Part shown: positions 34,982 to 43,368 of the stretch, piece by piece
Numbering within the stretch: the first letter of the stretch is position 1
Layout of the letters: each line of letters opens with the position of its first letter
Assembly: GCA_963802205.1 (NCBI GenBank)
Contig: CAWDHW010000029.1
Coordinates: forward strand, 1 to 64,000
DNA: 64,000 nt
Reading direction: 5' to 3'
Source: DYRB01 sp963802205
Lineage (GTDB): Bacteria; Pseudomonadota; Gammaproteobacteria; Chromatiales; Chromatiaceae
Notes under the pieces: model-generated
The model's input: the letters and a program-made list of their open reading frames with translations, nothing else
What the model was told of the DNA's origin: nothing
Database searches by the model: none
Made by a program: the position numbers and the translations under genes

Positions 34982-36154
34982 ATGTTCACCCTCAGCACCC
35001 ACAGCGCCATCGAGGAGATCCCGGCAGCGGACTGGAACCGCCTGGCCGGTACGGATGCGCCCTTTCTGCGCCACGAGTTCCTGGTCGCCCAGGAGCGCCA
35101 CGGCTGCGTCGGACCCGAGTTGGGCTGGGTCCCGCAGCACCTGGCCCTGCGCGATGGGCACGGCGCCCTGGTCGCGGTGGCCCCCTGTTACCTCAAGTCC
35201 AACTCCTACGGGGAGTTCGTCTTCGACTGGGCCTGGGCGGACGCCTATGCCCGCGCCGGACGGCGTTACTACCCCAAGCTGGTGGTGGCCTCGCCCTACA
35301 CCCCCGCCACTGGGGCACGCATTTTGACCGGGGACGACCCGCGCCGCGCGGACTATGCGGCGGCCCTGCTCCGCGGGGCTGTGGAGCTGGCGCAGCGTCT
35401 GGGGGTGTCTTCCCTGCACTGGCTCTTCACCGCCGAGGACGAGACTGCCTGGGCGCAGCAGCAGGGCCTGATGCGGCGGCTGGGGTGCCAGTTCCACTGG
35501 CACAACGCGGGCTATGGGACCTTCGACGATTTCCTGGGGGCCTTCTCCGCCCCCAAGCGCAAGAACGTCCGGCGCGAGCGCCGCCGGGTGGCAGAGGCCG
35601 GTATCCACTTCCGACGGCTGCTGGGCTCTGAGGTCGGCGCGGCCGAGTGGGAGATATTCCACCGCCTCTATTGCGACACCTTCGACAAGCGCGGCGGCTA
35701 CCCCACCCTGACCCTGCCCTTCTTCCGCGAGATCGGCCGAACCATGGGCGAGCAGATACTCCTGGTGCTGGCCTATCAGGGAACTGACTTGGACAGGGGC
35801 CTGGTGGCGGCCGCCTTCAACCTGCTCGGCAGCCACACCCTCTACGGGCGGCACTGGGGCTGTTTCGCGGACTTCCACAGCCTGCACTTCGAGGCCTGCT
35901 ATTATCAGGGCCTGGATTTTTGCATCAGCCGGGGCCTGGAGCGCTTCGAGCCCGGCGCCCAGGGCGAGCACAAGGTGAGCCGCGGCTTCCTGCCGACACC
36001 GACCTGGTCCGCCCATTGGATCGAAGATCCAGGCTTTCGCAATGGGATCGAGCGCTTTCTGAGGCTGGAGACAGAGTCGATGCAGGACTACATCGCGGAC
36101 ATGACCGCCCACAGCCCGTTTCGCACCGAGGGCGCTGGACCCGACGCGACCTGA
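34982..36154 (+). CDS. GNAT-fold peptidogalycan-type protein (DUF482/COG3146)
   Basis: A 390-residue protein of the COG3146 family: IPAADWNRLAGTDAPFLRHE, APCYLKSNSYGEFVFDWAWA, SLHWLFTAEDE, FSAPKRKNVRRERRRVAEAG, then PFFREIG and HSLHFEACYYQGLDFCISRG, ending in FRNGIERFLRLE. These resemble FemAB/GNAT acyltransferases that add aminoacyl groups, but no biochemical function is established that I can name. It sits 14 bases upstream of the aat start, in a likely operon with aat and bpt, both of which also transfer aminoacyl groups. Confidence 0.85.
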   Translation: MFTLSTHSAIEEIPAADWNRLAGTDAPFLRHEFLVAQERHGCVGPELGWVPQHLALRDGHGALVAVAPCYLKSNSYGEFVFDWAWADAYARAGRRYYPKLVVASPYTPATGARILTGDDPRRADYAAALLRGAVELAQRLGVSSLHWLFTAEDETAWAQQQGLMRRLGCQFHWHNAGYGTFDDFLGAFSAPKRKNVRRERRRVAEAGIHFRRLLGSEVGAAEWEIFHRLYCDTFDKRGGYPTLTLPFFREIGRTMGEQILLVLAYQGTDLDRGLVAAAFNLLGSHTLYGRHWGCFADFHSLHFEACYYQGLDFCISRGLERFEPGAQGEHKVSRGFLPTPTWSAHWIEDPGFRNGIERFLRLETESMQDYIADMTAHSPFRTEGAGPDAT

Positions 36155-36168
36155 CGGGAACCCGGCGC

Positions 36169-36954
36169 GTGCTCTTCCTGCTCCAACCCGGCAGCCCCAA
36201 GGCCCCCTTCCCCGCTGTCGGCCTGGCCGAGACCGAGCCCAATGGCCTGCTCGCCGTGGGCGGGGATCTGCACCCGGAGCGCCTGCTCAACGCCTATCGC
36301 AACGGGATCTTCCCCTGGTTCAGCCCGGGCGACCCGATCCTCTGGTGGAGCCCGAACCCGCGCACCCTACTCTTCCCGAAAGAAATCCACGTCTCCCGCA
36401 GCCTGCGCAAGACCCTGCGCCGACGCCACCTGGGGGTCACCCTGGACCGCGCCTTCCCGCAGGTCATTGCCGCCTGTTCCGGCCCGCGGCGCAACGGCGC
36501 CGGGACCTGGCTGGTCCCGGAGATGATCGCTGCCTACACGGAGCTGCACCGCCGGGGCCTGGCGCACTCGGTTGAGGTGTGGCAAGACGGTGCCCTGGTG
36601 GGTGGGCTCTACGGGGTGGCCCTGGGGCGCATGTTCTTCGGCGAGTCCATGTTCTCCCGCACCGACGATGCCTCCAAGGTGGCCCTGGTGCACCTGAGCC
36701 AATGTCTGGCTGCCTGGGGCTTCGTGGCCATCGACTGCCAGGTCATTTCCGATCACCTGGTCACCCTGGGGGCGCGTGAGGTCCCGAGGGAGGGCTTCAC
36801 CGCCCTGCTGCAACGCTTCTGCCCCGAACCCGGACGCGAGGGGAGTTGGGACGACGGGGAGCTGGCGTTTCCCTCACCCGCCGGTGGTGCTGGGGAACAA
36901 CGCACCGACCTGAACCCGGGCCCATTGGCCGCAAACCCGGATGCACCGGCATGA
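36169..36954 (+). CDS. aat: Leucyl/phenylalanyl-tRNA-protein transferase
   Basis: A 261-residue transferase that attaches Leu or Phe from tRNA to N-terminal Arg or Lys, creating N-degrons for ClpS/ClpAP. Signature motifs are EPNGLLAVGGDLHPERLLNA, YRNGIFPWFSPGDPILWWSP, NPRTLLFP, then HSVEVWQDGALVGGLYGVAL and GRMFFGESMFS. The start is GTG 36169 (protein begins VLFLLQPGSPKAPFPAVGLA); no nearby ATG fits. The tail beyond residue 235 is long and polar compared with the family. The stop overlaps the bpt start by an ATGA. Confidence 0.93.
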   Translation: MLFLLQPGSPKAPFPAVGLAETEPNGLLAVGGDLHPERLLNAYRNGIFPWFSPGDPILWWSPNPRTLLFPKEIHVSRSLRKTLRRRHLGVTLDRAFPQVIAACSGPRRNGAGTWLVPEMIAAYTELHRRGLAHSVEVWQDGALVGGLYGVALGRMFFGESMFSRTDDASKVALVHLSQCLAAWGFVAIDCQVISDHLVTLGAREVPREGFTALLQRFCPEPGREGSWDDGELAFPSPAGGAGEQRTDLNPGPLAANPDAPA

Positions 36955-37727
36955 ATCGCAATTCCGGCACGGGCCAAGGCCACCCGATCGCCCTGTATCT
37001 GACCGGCGAGCATGAATGCTCCTATCTCCCGGATCGCTCGGCGCGCACCCTGTTCGTGGACCCCCTGGCCAGGATCAATGCCCCCACCTACCAGTCCCTG
37101 CTGGAGCAGGGGTTCCGCCGCAGTGGCAGCCATATCTACAGGCCCGCCTGCCGCCACTGCAGGGCCTGTATCTCGCTACGCATCCCGGTCTTCGCCTTCG
37201 CCGCCGACCGTTCCCAAAGGCGTAACTTTCGCACCAATGCCGCCGAGGTGAGGGTACAGGACCGCCACCCGACCTTCGACCCGGAGCATTTCGACCTCTA
37301 CCGCCGCTACCTGCTGGCCCGTCACCCGGACGGGGCCATGGCCGAAGGGACCGCCGACAACTACCGCGACTTTCTCATCGACCCCTGGGGCGGCGAGACC
37401 CGGCTGCTGGAATTCCGCCTCGGTGACCGCCTGATGGCGGTGGCGGTGACTGACGTGACCCCCGGCGGGCTCTCGGCGGTCTACACCTTCTTCGACCCAG
37501 CCCTGTCCGCACGCTCCCCGGGAACCTTCGCCATCCTCTGCCAGATCCAGGTCGCCCGCGGGCTGGGCCTGCCCTATCTGTACCTCGGCTACTGGATCGA
37601 GGACTGCCGCAAGATGAACTACAAAACCCGCTTCCGGCCCGTGGAGGCATGGAACGGGGGTTACTGGGACAGCTGCGGCCCGGGTCAGCCCGTCTCCGAT
37701 TCGACCAGTCCCAAGGGTCTTGGGTAG
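36951..37727 (+). CDS. bpt: Aspartate/glutamate leucyl (arginyl)-transferase Bpt/Ate-type
   Basis: A 258-residue protein of the Bpt family, which transfers Leu from tRNA to N-terminal Asp or Glu. Conserved parts are HECSYLPDRSARTLFVDPLA, SGSHIYRPACRHCRACISLR with the Cys-rich CRxCRAC motif, FRTNAAEVRV and LGYWIEDCRKMNYKTRF near the C-terminus. It is translationally coupled to aat (ATGA overlap at 36951), so both bacterial N-degron transferases are made together, as in many gammaproteobacteria. The usual third gene, infA, is not next to it here. Confidence 0.93.
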   Translation: MNRNSGTGQGHPIALYLTGEHECSYLPDRSARTLFVDPLARINAPTYQSLLEQGFRRSGSHIYRPACRHCRACISLRIPVFAFAADRSQRRNFRTNAAEVRVQDRHPTFDPEHFDLYRRYLLARHPDGAMAEGTADNYRDFLIDPWGGETRLLEFRLGDRLMAVAVTDVTPGGLSAVYTFFDPALSARSPGTFAILCQIQVARGLGLPYLYLGYWIEDCRKMNYKTRFRPVEAWNGGYWDSCGPGQPVSDSTSPKGLG

Positions 37728-37941
37728 TGCTCGCCCGCCAGTAGGGTCCTGTGGGGGCCTCCGCTTCAAGGCGGTCCTGGTCGGCGATGCGGACCGTATC
37801 GACTACGTCACCCGACGCACCTGGCGCCTAGGGCTGGGGCTGGCACGTCGTGCGTTTCCGTCAGATGATTCGGGATACCTTCGGTCGTGCTGCTGACGGC
37901 CTGTCTCCCCTGCCTGAATCTGGAACCCCGGAGCCCATCCC

Positions 37942-38358
37942 ATGATCGTGCAACAGCGTCTGACCGTGCCGACACGCGGGCGGGGGACCTACGACATTAC
38001 CGACCAGGTCGAGGCCGTGGCGCGCAGGGCCGGGATCGCCGTTGGGCTCTGCCATGTCTTCTGCCACCACACCAGCGCCTCGCTCATCCTGTGCGAGAAC
38101 GCCGACCCGACGGTGCGCCGTGACCTGGAGGCATTCCTTGGCCGCCTGGTCCCGGACGGGGACCGCCTCTTCGACCACTCCGACGAGGGCCCGGACGACA
38201 TGCCGGCCCATGTTCGCGCCATTCTGACCAAAATGGACCTGACCCTGCCGGTGACCGGGGGTCGCTGCGCCTTGGGCACCTGGCAGGGTGTCTACCTCTA
38301 CGAGCACCGCACCCGTCCCCATCAGCGCGAGGTAACGGTTACGGTCAGCGGAGACTGA
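37942..38358 (+). CDS. yjbQ: YjbQ-family protein (UPF0047, secondary thiamine-phosphate synthase)
   Basis: A 138-residue protein of the YjbQ/UPF0047 family: TYDITDQVEAVARRAG, GLCHVFCHHTSASLILCENA, then DNADP-like ENADPTVRRDLEAFL, MPAHVRAILTKMDLTLPV and GTWQGVYLYEHRTRPHQRE. Members have weak thiamine-phosphate synthase activity and bind metals through conserved His residues; the physiological role is not settled. Length and all motifs are standard. It appears to be a single gene. Confidence 0.92.
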   Translation: MIVQQRLTVPTRGRGTYDITDQVEAVARRAGIAVGLCHVFCHHTSASLILCENADPTVRRDLEAFLGRLVPDGDRLFDHSDEGPDDMPAHVRAILTKMDLTLPVTGGRCALGTWQGVYLYEHRTRPHQREVTVTVSGD

Positions 38359-38705
38359 GGCCGGCGCTGGCGTGGGTGGCGCGCCATCGGTCGGAGCCGG
38401 TCCGCCCCGCCGTGCCGATCGCTGGTATAGGCACCAAGGCTCGGCTACAGTCGGGTGCATCGGGGTCTCCGTGCGTCCGTTTCTGCACCTGGGCCAAGCT
38501 CGGCCCCCAAGGTTGGACATGCAGAGACGCTACCGAGCCGCCAATGGCCCTGATCCCATCCGGGGTTCCTTGAGCAACAAGGATCTGCACACATGAGTCA
38601 AATTCCTGCACTTCACAATCGCCACCGCTTTCCCATCGCAAGCACCACAGCATTTGCTCGTGGACGCAGGCTGCCAGGCGTGCCCGGCATGGGCGGGGGC
38701 CGGTC
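38359..38705. other. 347-base intergenic region upstream of the formate dehydrogenase genes
   Basis: No gene is supported here. The short ORFs lack recognisable motifs. The right half is less GC-rich (around 38580-38660) and is a reasonable place for a promoter of the formate dehydrogenase operon. I could not identify a specific operator or a molybdenum-cofactor riboswitch by eye. Confidence 0.4.
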
Positions 38706-40451
38706 ATGAGCACCAACCTCATCGCCCTGCAACATCGCTCCCTGGGGGAGGAGAGCCTGCTGGGGCGGCTGGCCGAGCTGCGCGCCGCCCAGGGCGCGAT
38801 CCGGCCGGAAGACATCCCCCGACTCGCCGCCGAGCTACACCTCCCCGCCCAACTGGTGCGGGCCACAGCCCACTTCTACGACGAGCTGAAACCTGCCGAG
38901 CCCGCCGCCCACCGCCTCCAGATCTGCGATGGTGAGGCGTGCCGCGCCACCGGGGCCGACGCGCTGGCGGAAGAGGCCGAGCGACTGCTGGCCGAGCCAG
39001 GAGGGGACCGCGCGGGGATTCGGCTGGAGCGGGTCAGCTGTCTCGGCTATTGCAGTTGTGCCCCCACCCTGATGCTCGACGGGCGTCCACTGGCCGCCAC
39101 GGCCTTGGGCGGAGCCACAGGGGCGATCCAGGCCCTGACCGACCCCGCCACCATCCTGCCCCCGGGGCCGCGCAACCCCTTCCATCTGCCCACCGCCGGT
39201 GCACCCTGCATTCTGCTGCGCCGCTTTGGCCAGGGTGCCGATCGGTACGACAGCGCCCGCGCCCTGGGGGCCTATGCGGCCCTGGAGCAGGCCCTCGCTG
39301 CCCTGACCCCGGAACAAGTACTCACCGAGATCGAGCAGAGCCGACTACGGGGCCGCGGGGGGGCTGGCTTTCCCACTGGACGCAAGCTGAGGACCGTGGC
39401 GGAGGCGCCCTCGCCGTCCGGGCACAGGTATGTGGTGGCCAATCTGGACGAGGGGGATGCCGGGGCCTTCATCGACAAGGAGTTGGCGGAGCAGGACCCG
39501 CACGCCCTGATCGAGGGGGTGCTGCTGGCCGCCTATGTTTGCGGGGCGAAGCGGGCCTTCATCTACGTCCGCCACGAATACCCACGCGCCCGCCAGGTCC
39601 TGCGGACCGCGCTGGAGGAGGCGAGGGCCGCCGGTTGGGTGGGCTCGCAGGTCAAGGGGAGCCGCTTGCGCTGCGACATCCACCTCGTGGAGGGGCAAGG
39701 GGCCTACATCTGCGGCGAGGAGACCAGCCTGCTGCGCTCCATCGAGGGGCTGCCGGCCCAGGTCTCGGCGCGTCCCCCTTACCCTGCCGAGTCGGGCCTC
39801 TGGGGCGCGCCCACGGCGGTGAACAACGTGGAAACCCTCTGCAACCTCCCCTGGATCGTCCAGCGGGGCGGGGCCGCCTACGCCGCCCTTGGCAGCGGCG
39901 AGTCGCGCGGCACCAAGCTGGTCAGCCTCAACAGCCGGGTGGCCCGGCCGGGCCTGTACGAGGTCGAGTTGGGCAAGGCGACATTGCGACAGATCGTCTT
40001 CGACCTGGCCGGCGGCATGGAGGAGGGGCAGGAGTTCAAGGCGGTGCAGGTGGGCGGCCCCCTGGGGGCCATCCTGCCCGAGGCCCTGCTCGATACGCCG
40101 CTGGATTTCGAGTCCCTCGCGGCCGTGGGGGGCATCCTCGGTCACGGCGGCCTGGTGGTCTACGGCCAGGAGGAGGACCTCTTCGCCATCGTGCGCGGCC
40201 TGCTCGCTTTCTGCGCCAAGGAGAGCTGTGGCAAGTGTTTTCCCTGCCGCATCGGGTCCCAGCGCGGGGTGGAATTGATGGACCAGATCCGTGCCGAGGG
40301 GTTCACCGATCCGCGCCGGCAATTGCTGGACGAGCTGCTGCATACCCTGGAATTGGGCTCCCTCTGCGGGTTGGGGGGGATGATCCATTTTCCGGTACGC
40401 TCGGTGATGCGACATTTTCCGGCCAGCTTTCCCGCTGCGGGGACGGCATAG
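38706..40451 (+). CDS. NAD-dependent formate dehydrogenase, fused gamma-beta (FdsG-FdsB / NuoE-NuoF-like) subunit
   Basis: A 581-residue diaphorase subunit. Residues 1-150 form a NuoE/FdsG-like thioredoxin-fold domain with a [2Fe-2S] cluster (ICDGEACRATGADALAEEAE, then RVSCLGYCSCAPTLMLDG). From about 155 it is NuoF/FdsB-like: SRLRGRGGAGFPTGRKLRTV (FMN/NADH glycine-rich loop), NLDEGDAGAFIDKEL, GAYICGEETSLLRSIEG, NNVETLCNLPWIV and the [4Fe-4S] site ESCGKCFPCRIGSQRG with a later Cys in GSLCGLGGM. It passes electrons from the formate dehydrogenase FeS chain to NAD+. In most Fds enzymes gamma and beta are separate genes, so the fusion is notable. The catalytic subunit begins 63 bases downstream. 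Confidence 0.9.
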   Translation: MSTNLIALQHRSLGEESLLGRLAELRAAQGAIRPEDIPRLAAELHLPAQLVRATAHFYDELKPAEPAAHRLQICDGEACRATGADALAEEAERLLAEPGGDRAGIRLERVSCLGYCSCAPTLMLDGRPLAATALGGATGAIQALTDPATILPPGPRNPFHLPTAGAPCILLRRFGQGADRYDSARALGAYAALEQALAALTPEQVLTEIEQSRLRGRGGAGFPTGRKLRTVAEAPSPSGHRYVVANLDEGDAGAFIDKELAEQDPHALIEGVLLAAYVCGAKRAFIYVRHEYPRARQVLRTALEEARAAGWVGSQVKGSRLRCDIHLVEGQGAYICGEETSLLRSIEGLPAQVSARPPYPAESGLWGAPTAVNNVETLCNLPWIVQRGGAAYAALGSGESRGTKLVSLNSRVARPGLYEVELGKATLRQIVFDLAGGMEEGQEFKAVQVGGPLGAILPEALLDTPLDFESLAAVGGILGHGGLVVYGQEEDLFAIVRGLLAFCAKESCGKCFPCRIGSQRGVELMDQIRAEGFTDPRRQLLDELLHTLELGSLCGLGGMIHFPVRSVMRHFPASFPAAGTA

Positions 40452-40514
40452 CGTCATGATCCCGAAATGGCGCGATGAAGCGGAAGGCGCCCAGGCCAAC
40501 AGGAACCCCTGCCC

Positions 40515-43256
40515 ATGAGCACATCCATCGTCCAGGCGACCCTCGACGGGTTCTCCATCGAGGTCCCTACCGGGTCCACGATCCTCCAGGCGGCCCGCGG
40601 CATCGGGCTCCAGATCCCAACGCTGTGTCACTCGGACCAACTCAAGCCCTACGGCGCCTGCCGGGTCTGCCTGGTGGAGGTGGCCGGGGGACGCCCGGTG
40701 GCCTCCTGCCACACGCCGGTACGGGAGGGGGCGGTCTACACCACCCGTTCCGAGCGCCTCACCCGGCTGCGGCGCAACATCGTGGAACTGATCGTCTCTG
40801 ACCATCCCCTGGAATGCCTCCCCTGCGCCGCCAACGGGCGCTGCGCGTTGCAGTCCCTGGCGGCGGACCTGGGTCTGCGTCAGTCGCCCTACCAGGCCCC
40901 CGCCACCCACAACCCGCCTGCGGATCACCGCCACCCCTTCGTCAAGATGGACATGGCCAAATGCATCGGCTGCGGCCGCTGCGTGCGGGCCTGCGACGAG
41001 GTGCAGGGGGCCTTCGTACTGGGGATGCAGGGGCGGGGCTTCGACATCCGGGTGATCGCGGGCAACGACGCCTCGCTGGAGGCGGCGGGTTGCGTGAGCT
41101 GCGGTCAATGCGTGGTGGAGTGCCCGGTAGCGGCCCTGGAGGAGCCCGGGACCCTGAACTTCGGTCTGGCAGACCGCCAGGTCCGCACCACCTGCGCCTA
41201 CTGCGGGGTGGGGTGCAGCCTGATCGCCCAGGTCAAGGACGGGCGGGTGACCCAGATCCTGCCGAACCCGGAGGGCTCGGCCAACCGCGGCCATCTCTGC
41301 GTCAAGGGGCGCTTCGCCCACGGCTATGTGAGGAGCCCGGAGCGGCTCACCAGCCCGCTGATCCGCGGGCCCGACGGTCGCCTCCGCGAGGCAGGATGGG
41401 ACGAGGCCCTGGGGCTGATCGCGACCAGATTCACCGAGATCCGGGAGCGACACGGCCCCACCGGCTTCGGCGCCATCTCCTCCTCCCGCTGTACCAACGA
41501 GGAGAACTATCTGATGCAGAAATTCACCCGGGTGGTCATGGGGACCAACTCGGTGGACAACTGCTCGCGGGTCTGTCACTCGCCGTCCGCCTTCGCCCTG
41601 GGCGCGGCCCTGGGCACCGGGGCCGGGACCAACAGCTTTCAGGACGTGGCCCTCTCCGATGTCCTGCTGATCGTCGGGGCCAACCCCACCGAGGCCCACC
41701 CGGTCTTCGGGGCGCGCATCCGCCAGGCGGTGCTCAAGGGGTGCAAGCTGATCGTCATCGACCCCCGGCGCACCGAGCTGGCCCGCCTTGCCGATATCCA
41801 TCTCCCCCTGCGCCCCGGCGCCAACGTGGCGGTGATCAACGCCCTGCAACAAGTGCTGATCGCCGAAGGGCTCATCGATCAGGGGTTCATCGATCGGCAC
41901 GCCGAAGGGCTGGAGCGCCTCGCCGACTCGCTGGCCCACTGCACCCCGGAGTGGGCGGCACAGATCGCCGGGCTCGATCCGGAGGCCATCCGCGCCGCGG
42001 CCAGGCTCTATGCCTCCGGCAGACGGGCGCAGATCCTCTGGGGCCTGGGCGTCACCGAGGCCGGCCATGGCACCCATGCCGCCTTCGGGCTTATCAATCT
42101 GGCGGTCCTGACCGGCAACCTGGGCCGCCCCGGCACCGGGGCCAGTCCGATCCGCGGCCAGAACAACGTCCAGGGCGCCTGCGACGTGGGCGCCCTGCCC
42201 AACGTCTTCAGCGACTACCGCCCCCTGAACGACGCCGCGGCCAGGGCCGACCACCTGCGGGTCTGGGGCCTGGAGCCCCCCGCCACGGCGGGGCTGCGCA
42301 TTCCCGAGATGTTCGATGCGGTGCATGACGGCGATCTGAAGGCGATGTACATCCTCGCCGAGGACGTGGCCCAGTCCGACCCCCACACCCAGCACGTTGT
42401 CGGCGCCCTCGAAAGGCTCGAATTTCTGGTGGTGCAGGAGATCTTCCTCAGCGAGACGGCCAAGTACGCCCATGTCGTCTTGCCCGGGGCGGCCTTCCTC
42501 GAAAAGGAGGGGACCTTCGTCAACTCCGACCGCCGCATCCAGCCGGTGCGCAAGGCCGTGGAGCCCCCCGGGCTGGCCCGTGCCGACGCCGACATCACCC
42601 ACGCCATCGCCGCCCGCATGGGGGTGGACCTGGGGTTTGCACTCCCCGGCACCGGCACCCCCCCGCGGGTGGACAACCGCCGGGTCCTCGACGAGCTGGC
42701 CGCCCTCAGCCCCAAATGGGGCGGGGTGAGCTGGCAGCGGATAGAAGAACTGGGCTTCATCCAATGGCCCTGCCCCACCCCCGATCACCCCGGCACCGAC
42801 ATCGTCCACCGCGATGGTAATTTCCTACGCGGCAGGGCCCGCCTCACCCCCGCCGGCTGGAACCCCCCCGGCGAGGCCCCGGACCCCGACTACCCCTTCA
42901 TCCTGGTCACCGGCCGCCAGCTCCTCCACTACAACGCCGGCACCCAGACGCGCCGCACCGACGTCGTCCAGCTCCTGGCGGGGGCCGAGGACCGGGTACA
43001 GATCCACCCCGAGGACGCCGCCCGACTCGGCATTTGCGACGACCAGCCTATCGGCATCGCCTCCCGCCGCGGCGCCATCCGGGTCCAGGCCCAGGTCACC
43101 GACGCCGTGCGCCCCGGCAACCTCTTCATGACGTTCCACTTCCCGCAGACGCGGACCAATAGCCTGATCGGGGATTTCTCGGACAGCTATACCATGTGCC
43201 CGGAATACAAGGTCTGCGCCGTGAGCGTCTCACCCGGCAGGCGCTCGACGGGGTGA
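40515..43256 (+). CDS. fdhA: Formate dehydrogenase catalytic (alpha) subunit, Cys-type, NAD-linked
   Basis: A 913-residue molybdenum or tungsten enzyme oxidising formate to CO2. N-terminal [2Fe-2S] domain: IPTLCHSDQLKPYGACRVCL. A histidine-type and two 4Fe-4S ferredoxin clusters follow (CIGCGRCVRACDEVQ; CVSCGQCVVECPVAALEEPG), then the NapA-type [4Fe-4S] motif TCAYCGVGCSLIAQV with GHLCVKGRF. The metal ligand is Cys354 in NCSRVCHSPSAF, followed by His355, so this is not a selenocysteine enzyme. Other parts are VGANPTEAHPVFGARIRQAV, ILWGLGVTEAGHGTH, GQNNVQGACDVG and the C-terminal domain VTGRQLLHYNAGTQTRRTDV. It forms an FdsABG-like complex with the upstream subunit; fdsC/fdsD homologues are not in the window. 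Confidence 0.93.
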   Translation: MSTSIVQATLDGFSIEVPTGSTILQAARGIGLQIPTLCHSDQLKPYGACRVCLVEVAGGRPVASCHTPVREGAVYTTRSERLTRLRRNIVELIVSDHPLECLPCAANGRCALQSLAADLGLRQSPYQAPATHNPPADHRHPFVKMDMAKCIGCGRCVRACDEVQGAFVLGMQGRGFDIRVIAGNDASLEAAGCVSCGQCVVECPVAALEEPGTLNFGLADRQVRTTCAYCGVGCSLIAQVKDGRVTQILPNPEGSANRGHLCVKGRFAHGYVRSPERLTSPLIRGPDGRLREAGWDEALGLIATRFTEIRERHGPTGFGAISSSRCTNEENYLMQKFTRVVMGTNSVDNCSRVCHSPSAFALGAALGTGAGTNSFQDVALSDVLLIVGANPTEAHPVFGARIRQAVLKGCKLIVIDPRRTELARLADIHLPLRPGANVAVINALQQVLIAEGLIDQGFIDRHAEGLERLADSLAHCTPEWAAQIAGLDPEAIRAAARLYASGRRAQILWGLGVTEAGHGTHAAFGLINLAVLTGNLGRPGTGASPIRGQNNVQGACDVGALPNVFSDYRPLNDAAARADHLRVWGLEPPATAGLRIPEMFDAVHDGDLKAMYILAEDVAQSDPHTQHVVGALERLEFLVVQEIFLSETAKYAHVVLPGAAFLEKEGTFVNSDRRIQPVRKAVEPPGLARADADITHAIAARMGVDLGFALPGTGTPPRVDNRRVLDELAALSPKWGGVSWQRIEELGFIQWPCPTPDHPGTDIVHRDGNFLRGRARLTPAGWNPPGEAPDPDYPFILVTGRQLLHYNAGTQTRRTDVVQLLAGAEDRVQIHPEDAARLGICDDQPIGIASRRGAIRVQAQVTDAVRPGNLFMTFHFPQTRTNSLIGDFSDSYTMCPEYKVCAVSVSPGRRSTG

Positions 43257-43368
43257 GACGCTCACGGCCGTTGGCCCGGCAAAGCTGTGTTGCCGGATGG
43301 GGGCTGTTGAGGCAGCATCCCGAACACGCACCCGGGGCCACAACGCCCGCATCGAAGCGAGTCCGCGA

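Noticed and set aside
38359..38705. A molybdenum-cofactor riboswitch upstream of the formate dehydrogenase genes
   Set aside because: I could not match the paired elements of that motif by eye; a covariance-model search would be needed.
41574..41576. A possible selenocysteine codon at the metal ligand of formate dehydrogenase
   Set aside because: The codon is TGT (Cys354), not TGA, and no in-frame TGA interrupts the gene.
39345..42809. A 1154-codon open frame on the reverse strand opposite the formate dehydrogenase genes
   Set aside because: It is a high-GC shadow frame: no family motifs, low-complexity Gly/Ala/Asp/Gln-rich sequence, and both well-motivated genes lie on the forward strand.
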